Source: Chloroflexota bacterium
Lineage (GTDB): Bacteria; Chloroflexota; UBA6077
Reading direction: 5' to 3'
DNA length: 8,516 nt
NCBI GenBank assembly: GCA_021806765.1
Contig: JAJZQR010000226.1
Coordinates: forward strand, 1-8,516
Below the pieces are notes generated by a model. That model made no database searches, had not been told where the DNA came from, and saw only the letters and a program-made list of their open reading frames with translations. Shown here in pieces: positions 1 to 4,507 of this stretch. The position numbers and the translations under genes are program-made. Position 1 is the stretch's first letter; every line of letters begins with the position of its first letter.

Positions 1-241
1 TCTTCCGATCGAACTTGCTGAACTCCGGAATCTCGCAGTTGAGGGCCAGCGCCGTCATGATGGTGTACTCCACCGCCTTCTGGTTGATGACGGGCAGCAC
101 CCCGGGCATCCCCAGGCAGACGGGGCATACGTGGGTGTTGGGTGCGGCGCCGGCGTAGTCCGCACTGCACCGGCAGAACATCTTGCTGTCCGTGAGCAGT
201 TGAGCGTGCACCTCAAGGCCGATTACCGGTTCATATTCCAT
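1..241 (-). CDS. gatB: Asp-tRNA(Asn)/Glu-tRNA(Gln) amidotransferase subunit B, N-terminal part (runs off the left edge)
   Basis: Only the first 80 codons lie in the window. They begin [20 protein letters not shown], the hallmark N-terminus of the GatB/GatE family. GatB binds the mischarged tRNA and phosphorylates the misacylated Glu or Asp before GatA-derived ammonia amidates it, in the cytoplasm. Visible are the cradle-domain start (IGLEVHAQL, residues 7-15) and two cysteine pairs, C23-x-C25 and C39-x2-C42 (CPVCLGMPG), which form a zinc-type site in many bacterial GatB proteins. The ATG is preceded by AGGAG about 7-8 bases upstream, which fixes the start. It is the last visible gene of the minus-strand gat cluster, 84 bases after the small gene at 326-586, with heptamer repeats between them. 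The fragment has no frameshift, and its incompleteness is due only to the window edge. Confidence 0.96.
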   Translation of the reverse strand, partial: MEYEPVIGLEVHAQLLTDSKMFCRCSADYAGAAPNTHVCPVCLGMPGVLPVINQKAVEYTIMTALALNCEIPEFSKFDRK

Positions 242-257
242 GATCTCGCTCCTCGCG

Positions 258-334
258 CAGGACTGAGGACTAAGGGCTGAGGACTGAGTGTGCCATCCAG
301 CTTCTCGGCCCACAGTCCCCAGTCCTCAGTCCTG
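258..334. repeat. Inverted pair of heptamer arrays in the small gene-gatB spacer
   Basis: Bases 259-286 hold four tandem 7-mers of the AGGACTG type (AGGACTG, AGGACTA, AGGGCTG, AGGACTG). Bases 313-333 hold three copies on the other strand (CAGTCCC, CAGTCCT, CAGTCCT). The outer 14 bases, 258-271 and 321-334, are perfect inverted repeats, so the spacer can fold into a hairpin on either strand. The right array runs into the coding end of the upstream gene: its last two codons and TGA stop (326-334) are repeat sequence. Confidence 0.9.
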
Positions 335-586
335 TTGGATTTGCCAATCGTCGTTCTTGCTGTCGTAAACCAGGTGGAAGCGGCCCTCGGTCGTGCGAAC
401 CCGATAGTGGTAGAAGATCGGGCTACCGTAGGCAGCCTCCTGAGCGCGCCACTGCTGCTCGACCTCCTCTACCTCCAGCCGCCGGCCCTCCCACTGAAAG
501 GCCAGGGGCCGGTCCGGATAGTGGCGGCCGGCATAGCACTCCACTTTGGTGGTGTGACTACGCCCAGTCGAGTCCAACACCCTCAC
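326..586 (-). CDS. Small protein of unknown function, resembling the DUF6504 type, inside the gat cluster
   Basis: This encodes 86 residues, soluble and charged, with no signal peptide or membrane segment. The core reads RPLAFQWEGRRLEVEEVEQQW (about residues 26-46), followed by FYHYRVRTTEGRFHLVYDSK (58-77). A basic W-x-G-R-R strand, a V-rich strand, then Y-x-V-x-T..G-x-F-x-L-x-Y-D resembles the small beta-rich DUF6504 family as I remember it. That is pattern memory, not a search result. Coding is supported by its position between gatA and gatB on the same strand and by the protein-like composition. The start is uncertain: GTG at 586 is the longest option, GTG at 580 and TTG at 577 are alternatives, and none has a good ribosome binding site. 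A palindromic repeat (589-616) lies just upstream. The last codons and stop lie in a heptamer repeat, so the C-terminus may have been reset by repeat growth. Function is unknown. Confidence 0.6.
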   Translation of the reverse strand: MRVLDSTGRSHTTKVECYAGRHYPDRPLAFQWEGRRLEVEEVEQQWRAQEAAYGSPIFYHYRVRTTEGRFHLVYDSKNDDWQIQQD

Positions 587-588
587 CC

Positions 589-616
589 CGTGGACATGCC
601 CTCTGACATGTCCACG
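589..616. repeat. Palindrome, 10-bp stem with 8-base loop
   Basis: CGTGGACATG (589-598) and CATGTCCACG (607-616) are perfect inverted repeats. They lie three bases upstream of the longest possible start of the small gene at 326-586, so on that transcript the hairpin would sit over its ribosome binding region. With the two palindromes that follow, it looks like a dispersed intergenic repeat. Confidence 0.75.
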
Positions 617-635
617 CCTCTCCCAGAGGGAGAGG
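617..635. repeat. Palindrome, 8-bp stem with 3-base loop
   Basis: CCTCTCCC (617-624), loop AGA, GGGAGAGG (628-635). It directly follows the previous palindrome. The arrangement CCCTCACCCC...CCTCTCCCAGAGGGAGAGG resembles GC-rich intergenic repeats common in Chloroflexota and other high-GC genomes (from memory). There is no U-tract on either side, so a simple intrinsic terminator is unlikely. Confidence 0.7.
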
Positions 636-649
636 AGAAAAGGAGATCC

Positions 650-746
650 TTTGGGGACACCCCAAACCCCGCCAGGCGCCGCGCCCTAGACCCGCTTCCT
701 ACGATGCAGCCACGCCGTGGTGCTTAGGCTCCGCCCCCTGGACCCC
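650..746. repeat. Palindrome plus two imperfect direct copies of a GC-rich block
   Basis: TTTGGGG (650-656), ACA, CCCCAAA (660-666) is a perfect 7-bp hairpin. Read on the minus strand, GAAGCGGGGGTCCAGGGGGC and GAAGCGGGTCTAGGGCGCGG start two related blocks, within about 727-752 and 673-699, each ending in GGAGCC or GGCGCC. They look like two diverged copies of one dispersed element. The 202-bp gatA-small gene spacer (587-788) is made almost entirely of such repeats, and I see no gene in it. Confidence 0.55.
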
Positions 747-753
747 CGCTTCC

Positions 754-788
754 CAGAACTCAGTCCTCAGTCCTGGGCCCTCAGTCCT
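754..788. repeat. Mixed heptamer array abutting the gatA stop codon
   Basis: There are five tandem 7-mers: CAGAACT (754-760), CAGTCCT twice (761-774), GGGCCCT (775-781), and CAGTCCT (782-788). The last base touches the gatA stop codon (789-791). This is the only array where the CAGAACT and CAGTCCT families are fused, and the only one in the gat cluster without an inverted partner nearby. Confidence 0.9.
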
Positions 789-2246
789 CTACACCAGCTG
801 CGGCTTCTGCTTCCGCCAGTCGGTGCTCTGCTCGTAGGCGTAGGCCGCCCGCAGCATCATCTCCTCGCCCAGCGGCTTGGCAATCAACTGCAACCCCACC
901 GGGAGATCCTGGGAGAAACCGCAGGGCACCGAGATGCCGGGAAGCCCGGCCAGGTTCACCGGAATAGTGCAGACGTCCGAGGCGTACATCGCCAGGGGGT
1001 CGTCCGCTCTCTCCCCCACCTTGAAGGCTACCGAGGGGGAGGTGGGAGCCACCAGCACGTCGAACTTTTCGAACGCCTCGTCGAAGTCCCGCTTGATCAG
1101 GGTCCTCACCTTCTGGGCCTTGAGGTAGTAGGCGTCGTAGTAGCCGGAGCTGAGGGCGTAGGTCCCCAGCATGATCCGTCGCTTGACTTCGGGGCCGAAG
1201 CCCCGCTGGCGGGTCTTGAAGTAGCCGTCCCACATGCTCTCGGCATCGGGAGCCGAGTAGCCGTACTTGACCCCATCGTAGCGGGCCAGGTTGGCGCTGC
1301 ACTCCGCCGGAGCGATGATGTAGTAGGAGGCCAGCCCGTAGCCGGTGTGGGGCAGGGACACCTCGCCGATCTCCGCCCCCAGATCCTTCAGCCGATCTAT
1401 AGCCGCCCGCACCAGCTTCTCCACCTCGGGATCGATCCCCTGGGCGAAGTACTCCCGCGGCACCCCCACTCGAACCCCCTTCAGGTCCGAAGTCAGGGCC
1501 TTAGTGTAGTCAGGCACCGGGAAGTTCAGGGAGGTGGAATCCTGGGAGTCATAGCCCGCTATGGCGTTCAGCACCAGGGCGCAGTCGGTGACGTCCTTGG
1601 TGAGAGGGCCGATCTGATCCAGAGAGGAGGCAAAAGCCACCAGTCCAAAGCGGGAGACGGCCCCGTAGGTAGGCTTCATCCCGACGATCCCGCACAGCGA
1701 TGCCGGTTGCCGGATGGAGCCGCCGGTATCGGAGCCCAGGGCGAAGATCGCCTCGCCGGCGGCCACCGCCGCGGCCGAGCCGCCGCTGGATCCCCCGGGC
1801 ACCCTGGCCAGGTCCCAGGGGTTCAGGGTGGTGAAGAAGGCGGAGTTCTCGGTGGAGGAGCCCATGGCGAACTCGTCCATGTTGGTCTTGCCCACCAGCA
1901 CCGCCCCCAGCGCCTTCAGCCGCTGGGCCACGTAGGCGTCGTAGATCGGCACGAAGTTCTCCAGCATCTTGGAGCTACAGGTTGTGCGCACCCCCTTGGT
2001 GGAGATGACGTCTTTCAGAGCAACCGGTACCCCCAGGAAAGGGTTGTCCTCCCCGGCGGTGCGCCGCTCGTCGGCCTTCCGGGCCTCCTCAAGAGCTATC
2101 TCAGGCGTCACAGTCACGTAGGCGTGCACCAGCGACTCCACGGCCTCGATCCTCTCCAGAACGGAGCGAGTCAACTCCACGGAAGAGATCTGCCGGGTTC
2201 GCAGGAGGTCGTGGACCTCGTGGATAGTCGCTTCATAGGGCTTCAA
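789..2246 (-). CDS. gatA: Asp-tRNA(Asn)/Glu-tRNA(Gln) amidotransferase subunit A (glutamine amidase)
   Basis: This is a full-length 485-residue amidase-signature enzyme. It hydrolyses glutamine and channels the ammonia to GatB for transamidation of Glu-tRNA(Gln) or Asp-tRNA(Asn). The Ser-cisSer-Lys triad is visible: K78 (VALKDV), S153 in the glycine-rich [14 protein letters not shown] signature (151-164), and nucleophile S177 in [11 protein letters not shown] (172-182). The spacing matches characterised GatA enzymes (K79/S154/S178 in the staphylococcal protein) with a one-residue offset. The start is [18 protein letters not shown] is the expected family N-terminus, and AAGGAG sits seven bases upstream. 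No upstream ATG is needed. It lies 96 bases after gatC on the same strand, separated by an inverted heptamer pair, and its stop codon abuts another heptamer array. No key residue is missing. Confidence 0.98.
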   Translation of the reverse strand: MKPYEATIHEVHDLLRTRQISSVELTRSVLERIEAVESLVHAYVTVTPEIALEEARKADERRTAGEDNPFLGVPVALKDVISTKGVRTTCSSKMLENFVPIYDAYVAQRLKALGAVLVGKTNMDEFAMGSSTENSAFFTTLNPWDLARVPGGSSGGSAAAVAAGEAIFALGSDTGGSIRQPASLCGIVGMKPTYGAVSRFGLVAFASSLDQIGPLTKDVTDCALVLNAIAGYDSQDSTSLNFPVPDYTKALTSDLKGVRVGVPREYFAQGIDPEVEKLVRAAIDRLKDLGAEIGEVSLPHTGYGLASYYIIAPAECSANLARYDGVKYGYSAPDAESMWDGYFKTRQRGFGPEVKRRIMLGTYALSSGYYDAYYLKAQKVRTLIKRDFDEAFEKFDVLVAPTSPSVAFKVGERADDPLAMYASDVCTIPVNLAGLPGISVPCGFSQDLPVGLQLIAKPLGEEMMLRAAYAYEQSTDWRKQKPQLV

Positions 2247-2263
2247 GGCTGTTCTCCTTAACC

Positions 2264-2337
2264 AGGACTGAGGGCCAAGGACCGAGGACTGAGTAGCCGT
2301 TCTATCGCTCAGTCCTCAGTCCTCAGTCCTCAGTCCT
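2264..2337. repeat. Inverted pair of four-unit heptamer arrays between gatC and gatA
   Basis: Bases 2264-2291 contain four AGGACTG-type units (two exact, two diverged: AGGGCCA and AGGACCG). Bases 2310-2337 contain four exact CAGTCCT units. The 30-base arms 2264-2293 and 2308-2337 are inverted repeats with 26 of 30 matches around a 14-base loop (2294-2307). They nearly fill the 96-bp gatC-gatA spacer. On the gat transcript this would form a long hairpin after the gatC stop and before the gatA ribosome binding site. Confidence 0.95.
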
Positions 2338-2342
2338 CACGT

Positions 2343-2663
2343 CTAGATCTCCGGGGGCCCACCGAGGGCAACGTCCTCCTCCAACACGGGAGGGATCTTG
2401 AAGTAGTGATCCTCCGCCCTGGGGGCGTTGGCCAGGATCTCCTCGGGCGAGTAGCACGGCTCCGGCCGATCGGGCCGCATGACATTCTGAAGCGGGATCA
2501 CCTGAGCTGTGGGGGGTATGACCTCGGTGTCTAGCTGATTGATCACGGCCACATGGTGCAGGATGTCCGACAGCTGGCCCTGGAGGCGCTGCTTCTCCTC
2601 CTCCGTCAGCCCCACCCTGGCCAGATAGGCGACGTGTTCCACTTCCTCGCGGCTGATGCTCAT
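2343..2663 (-). CDS. gatC: Asp-tRNA(Asn)/Glu-tRNA(Gln) amidotransferase subunit C
   Basis: The 106 residues encode the small GatC subunit, which wraps around GatA and GatB and stabilises the amidotransferase. The family pattern is clear: MSISREEVEHVAYLARVGLT at the N-terminus, helix EEEKQRLQGQLSDILHHV, the linker around PTAQVIPLQNVMRPD, and the C-terminal YFKIPPVLEE (about residues 87-96). It is a few residues longer than many GatC proteins, with a short tail after PPVLEE. The ATG at 2663 has GAGG about six bases upstream. It is the first gene of the gat cluster, 194 bases downstream of the transporter gene. That gap holds a candidate promoter and a heptamer array, so the gene may be transcribed separately from the transporter. 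Confidence 0.97.
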   Translation of the reverse strand: MSISREEVEHVAYLARVGLTEEEKQRLQGQLSDILHHVAVINQLDTEVIPPTAQVIPLQNVMRPDRPEPCYSPEEILANAPRAEDHYFKIPPVLEEDVALGGPPEI

Positions 2664-2677
2664 CGCTGCCTCATTCC

Positions 2678-2740
2678 GGTTCTGAGTTCTGGGTTACTCA
2701 GAACTCAGAACCCAGAACTCAGAACCCAGAACTCAGAACT
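2678..2740. repeat. CAGAAC[T/C] heptamer array with 14-bp inverted repeat in the gatC leader
   Basis: Bases 2699-2740 are six perfect tandem 7-mers, CAGAACT or CAGAACC, in the order T, C, T, C, T, T at the last base. The 14 bases 2678-2691 are a perfect inverted copy of 2699-2712 across a 7-base loop, giving a strong hairpin on either strand. The array lies between the candidate gatC promoter and the gatC start, so it would be in the 5' untranslated RNA. The unit shares CAG..CT with the CAGTCCT family in the other gat spacers. Confidence 0.95.
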
Positions 2741-2765
2741 GTACTGTTCCATGGTACCTGCCAGT

Positions 2766-2774
2766 AGTATAGCA
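2766..2774 (-). promoter_or_regulatory. Possible extended -10 promoter for gatC
   Basis: Read on the minus strand the bases are TGCTATACT, an extended -10 (TG-n-TATACT) about 100 bases upstream of gatC. No convincing -35 lies 16-18 bases further upstream. It is downstream of the GC-rich hairpin at 2810-2834, as expected if gatCAB has its own transcription start. This is inferred from motif match only. Confidence 0.3.
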
Positions 2775-2809
2775 CCCGCCTTTCCGGCCCCGCCACGCGG
2801 CACAGAACA

Positions 2810-2834
2810 CCCCCTTCCCGTGTCGGGAAGGGGG
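2810..2834 (-). terminator. Perfect 11-bp GC-rich hairpin after the transporter gene
   Basis: CCCCCTTCCCG (2810-2820), a 3-base loop, then CGGGAAGGGGG (2824-2834), beginning 23 bases past the transporter stop codon. The stem is strong enough to act in termination or mRNA 3'-end protection. No U-tract follows on the minus strand (next bases TGTTCTGTGCC), so a classical intrinsic terminator is doubtful. It may instead be another dispersed palindromic repeat. Confidence 0.45.
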
Positions 2835-2857
2835 CAGGGGGATAGGTCGCCTCTCGC

Positions 2858-3778
2858 TTACTCTGCCTTCCGTTCCTCCTCGGGAGGGCAGTCGAAGTGA
2901 CATTCCCCGCACTCGCCATGGCAGGGCTCGACGTGAATGCCCAGGGAGGTCGAGGGGCCCAGGGAGTCCCGGAGGTGGTCCTCCAGATGGTCGCACAGGT
3001 CGTGGGACTCCTGGACCGTGGCGTCGCGCTTCACCACCAGATGCAGGTCCACGTGGCGCTCGGCCCCCACTTTCCGAGAGCGGACCTGATGGTAACTCAC
3101 GACGTCAGGTTTGTGGGTCTCCAGGGCCTCACGGATCATCGCCTGCTCCTCCTGAGGGAGGCTGGCATCCAGGAGATCCTGCACCGAGCGGACGGTGATA
3201 TCGTAGGCAGCCTTGCAGATGAAGAGGGCAACCCCGATGGCAATCAGCGGGTCCAACTCGGAATGATTGGTGACCCGCACGACCACCAACCCCAGGGCCA
3301 CACCCAGAGAGGTCAGCACGTCGGTCATGTGGTGCCAACCGTCCGCCTCCAGCGCCACCGAGTCGGTGTTCCTGGCAACCCGCATCACCCATCGAGCGAC
3401 CACGAGGTTGCCCACGGTGGAAACCACCATGACCGCGATACCCAGGTCGACGGTTTCCATCCCCACACCGTGAAGCAGTCTCTGAACGGCCTCATTGATG
3501 ATGAAGAGGGCTGCGAGAAAGATCATCGCCGCTTCCGCGGCTCCCGCCAGGCTCTCCACCTTGCCGTGGCCATAGAGGTGCTCCTCGTCGGGCGGACGGG
3601 AGGAGGTCCGCACGGCAAAGAGGGCGGTAAAGGCCGCCAGCAGGTCGATGCCGGAGTGAATGGCCTCGGAGATTACTCCCACCGAGCCGATGGCAAACCC
3701 CACCGCCAGTTTCAGAACGACCAACAACGCGTTTAGCGCAACAGAGAGAGCGGCAACTCCCTCCTTGCTCGATAACAC
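2858..3778 (-). CDS. Cation diffusion facilitator (CDF) family metal efflux transporter with Cys/His-rich tail
   Basis: This 306-residue inner-membrane divalent metal/H+ antiporter is of normal CDF length. Six membrane segments are visible, roughly residues 8-31, 34-56, 80-98, 110-130, 152-170 and 175-192. The transport site aligned to E. coli YiiP is H41-x3-D45 (HSGID, segment 2) and H149-x3-D153 (ADGWHHMTD, segment 5). That HD/HD pattern is usual in zinc-type CDFs, where YiiP has DD/HD. The cytoplasmic dimerisation domain has YHQVRSRKVGAERHVDLHLVV (229-249) and H282. The protein ends in an unusual tail with C286, H287, C290, C293, H294 and C297, likely metal-binding. The GTG start has GGGGAGG eight bases upstream. 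The leader carries a NiCo (czcD) type riboswitch, implying metal-induced expression and physiological substrates such as Fe(II), Co(II) or Ni(II). It may be co-transcribed with gatC, but the hairpin after it argues for separation. Confidence 0.96.
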   Translation of the reverse strand: MLSSKEGVAALSVALNALLVVLKLAVGFAIGSVGVISEAIHSGIDLLAAFTALFAVRTSSRPPDEEHLYGHGKVESLAGAAEAAMIFLAALFIINEAVQRLLHGVGMETVDLGIAVMVVSTVGNLVVARWVMRVARNTDSVALEADGWHHMTDVLTSLGVALGLVVVRVTNHSELDPLIAIGVALFICKAAYDITVRSVQDLLDASLPQEEQAMIREALETHKPDVVSYHQVRSRKVGAERHVDLHLVVKRDATVQESHDLCDHLEDHLRDSLGPSTSLGIHVEPCHGECGECHFDCPPEEERKAE

Positions 3779-3807
3779 AGGTACAACCTCCCCATCCAGA
3801 GGGTAAC

Positions 3808-3888
3808 AAAAATAGCTCGCCGGTACGCCGGCACCAAGGGGTGATCTCTAACTGAGGTCACCTCTCGGCCACCGAGTCCCACGAGCTA
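3808..3888 (-). promoter_or_regulatory. Candidate expression platform (metal-dependent terminator) of the riboswitch
   Basis: On the minus-strand RNA, CGAGCUA (3819-3813) is followed at once by five U residues (3812-3808). It is perfectly complementary to UAGCUCG (3888-3882), most of the 3' arm of aptamer stem P4. The two pairings exclude each other: P4 in the metal-bound aptamer, or a 7-bp helix ending in the U-tract. Between them lie three local hairpins: CUCGG/CCGAG (3876-3864), GGUGA/UCACC extended by CUC/GAG (3862-3840), and GCCGG/CCGGC (3832-3819), the last with its own weak terminator character. The first competes with P1. Transcription would stop without metal and read through with it. 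This is inferred from pairing alone. Confidence 0.5.
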
Positions 3889-3953
3889 CTGCTCGCTGCC
3901 ATCTAAGCCCAGCCCCATCCTGGAACAACGCCAGGATCGCCTGCTCCCAGAGG
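3869..3953 (-). ncRNA. NiCo (czcD) riboswitch aptamer in the leader of the CDF transporter
   Basis: The minus-strand RNA has the conserved order of the czcD/NiCo four-way-junction aptamer. P1 5' strand is CUGGG (3950-3946), then AGCAGGC (3945-3939), then P2, a perfect 7-bp AUCCUGG/CCAGGAU stem (3937-3931 with 3923-3917). The junction GGGGCUGGGCU (3916-3906) leads into a short P3 (GCU-UAGAU-GGC), then CAGC. P4 is GCGAGC-AGUA-GCUCGU (3896-3881), then the signature GUGGGA (to 3877) and the P1 3' strand CUCGG (3876-3872). I recognise AGCAGGC, C[U/C]GGGCU...GGCA[A/G]C and GUGGGA from memory of the class. It binds Co(II) and Ni(II), and later work argues for Fe(II), typically upstream of CDF transporters, exactly the context here. 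Identification rests on motif order, pairing and the downstream gene. P3 and P1 are weak. Confidence 0.82.
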
Positions 3954-3985
3954 CAGCCGAAGAGAAGTATTCGCTTGTCCTATCA

Positions 3986-4014
3986 ATAATAGGTCATCGA
4001 AGGGATAGATGCAA
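3986..4014 (-). promoter_or_regulatory. Promoter of the riboswitch-CDF transcript
   Basis: On the minus strand TTGCAT (4014-4009), a 17-base spacer, then TATTAT (3991-3986) form a good housekeeping-sigma promoter. Transcription would start near 3979, about 25 bases before the aptamer and about 200 bases before the transporter GTG. Spacing and position relative to the aptamer support it. Confidence 0.6.
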
Positions 4015-4095
4015 GATCAGGGGAAAGAGGTTGTTGGTCCATAAGTTGCAAGAGTCTAGAGAGGATATTTCCCGCCGCGTGGAGGCATCTACCCG

Positions 4096-4485
4096 ATGCA
4101 GACGGCACCCCTATGGCCCTTCGTAGTCTATTTCGGCGCTGTGCTCTTGCTGGTGGGAATCATGCTGGGGCTCTCCTACGTCCTCGGACAGCGCCACATG
4201 GAACCTCAGACGGGACAGCCCTTCGAGGCGGGCATCGTCGCCACCGGGCCCGCGCGGCGGCGATTCGACGTGAAGTACTACCTGGTGGCCATGTTCTTCG
4301 TGATCTTCGACCTGGAGGCGGCCTTCGTCTTCGCCTGGGCCGTGGCAGCTCGGGAACTGAGCTGGCCCGGCTACATCGAGGTGCTGGTCTTCATCGCCAT
4401 CCTGGCCGCCGCCCTGGTCTACCTGTGGCGCCTGGGCGCCCTCGACTGGAAAGCCCCGAGACAGCGAGGGCAGAGATTGAGGTAG
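4096..4485 (+). CDS. nuoA: NADH-quinone oxidoreductase subunit A
   Basis: This is a 129-residue small membrane subunit of complex I near the quinone pocket. Three hydrophobic segments are visible at about residues 8-31, 61-84 and 93-113. The conserved loop motif appears as QPFEAG (41-46), where many homologues have PYECG: the acidic residue is kept and the cysteine is alanine. Segment 2 carries [18 protein letters not shown] (60-77), with the invariant acidic pair D72/E74 important for proton coupling. The ATG has GGAGG ten bases upstream. It is the first gene of the plus-strand nuo operon, divergent from the riboswitch-controlled transporter, with nuoB starting 22 bases after its stop. Its length is normal for NuoA. 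Confidence 0.98.
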   Translation: MQTAPLWPFVVYFGAVLLLVGIMLGLSYVLGQRHMEPQTGQPFEAGIVATGPARRRFDVKYYLVAMFFVIFDLEAAFVFAWAVAARELSWPGYIEVLVFIAILAAALVYLWRLGALDWKAPRQRGQRLR

Positions 4486-4507
4486 GAGCAGAAAGGACTT
4501 CTCGATC

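Larger units (their letters stand above)
3779..4095. other. Divergent intergenic region between the CDF gene and nuoA
   Basis: This is a 317-base gene-free region. On the minus strand it holds the promoter, riboswitch and candidate terminator listed separately. On the plus strand only the last 100 bases or so are free to control the nuo operon. The best sigma-70-like candidate there is weak (TTGTTG at 4031-4036, 18-base spacer, TCTAGA at 4055-4060), so I do not call it as a feature. GGAGG (4081-4085) serves as the nuoA ribosome binding site. Confidence 0.8.

Noticed and set aside
717..2261. Long plus-strand open frame (514 codons) opposite gatA
   Set aside because: It is a mirror of the high-GC gatA frame. 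Its translation is Gly/His/Leu/Arg-rich low-complexity with no family features, while the gatA frame holds a complete catalytic triad.
2264..2740. CRISPR array from the regular short repeats
   Set aside because: Units are 7 bases in direct tandem without spacers, and no cas genes are present.
2810..2834. Classical rho-independent terminator for the CDF gene
   Set aside because: The stem is strong, but no run of U follows on the minus strand, so it is listed only at low confidence.
2897..3736. Plus-strand open frame (279 codons) opposite the CDF gene
   Set aside because: His/Gly/Gln-rich antisense shadow. The minus-strand frame encodes a clear six-helix transporter with its own ribosome binding site.
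3800..3960. yybP-ykoY (Mn) riboswitch or T-box as the identity of the leader
   Set aside because: The order AGCAGGC, CUGGGCU, GGCAGC, GUGGGA and the CDF target fit NiCo. I do not see the loop motifs of the Mn class or a T-box sequence.
4031..4060. Plus-strand promoter TTGTTG-N18-TCTAGA for nuoA
   Set aside because: Both hexamers are weak matches and the spacing is long, so it is not supported beyond chance.
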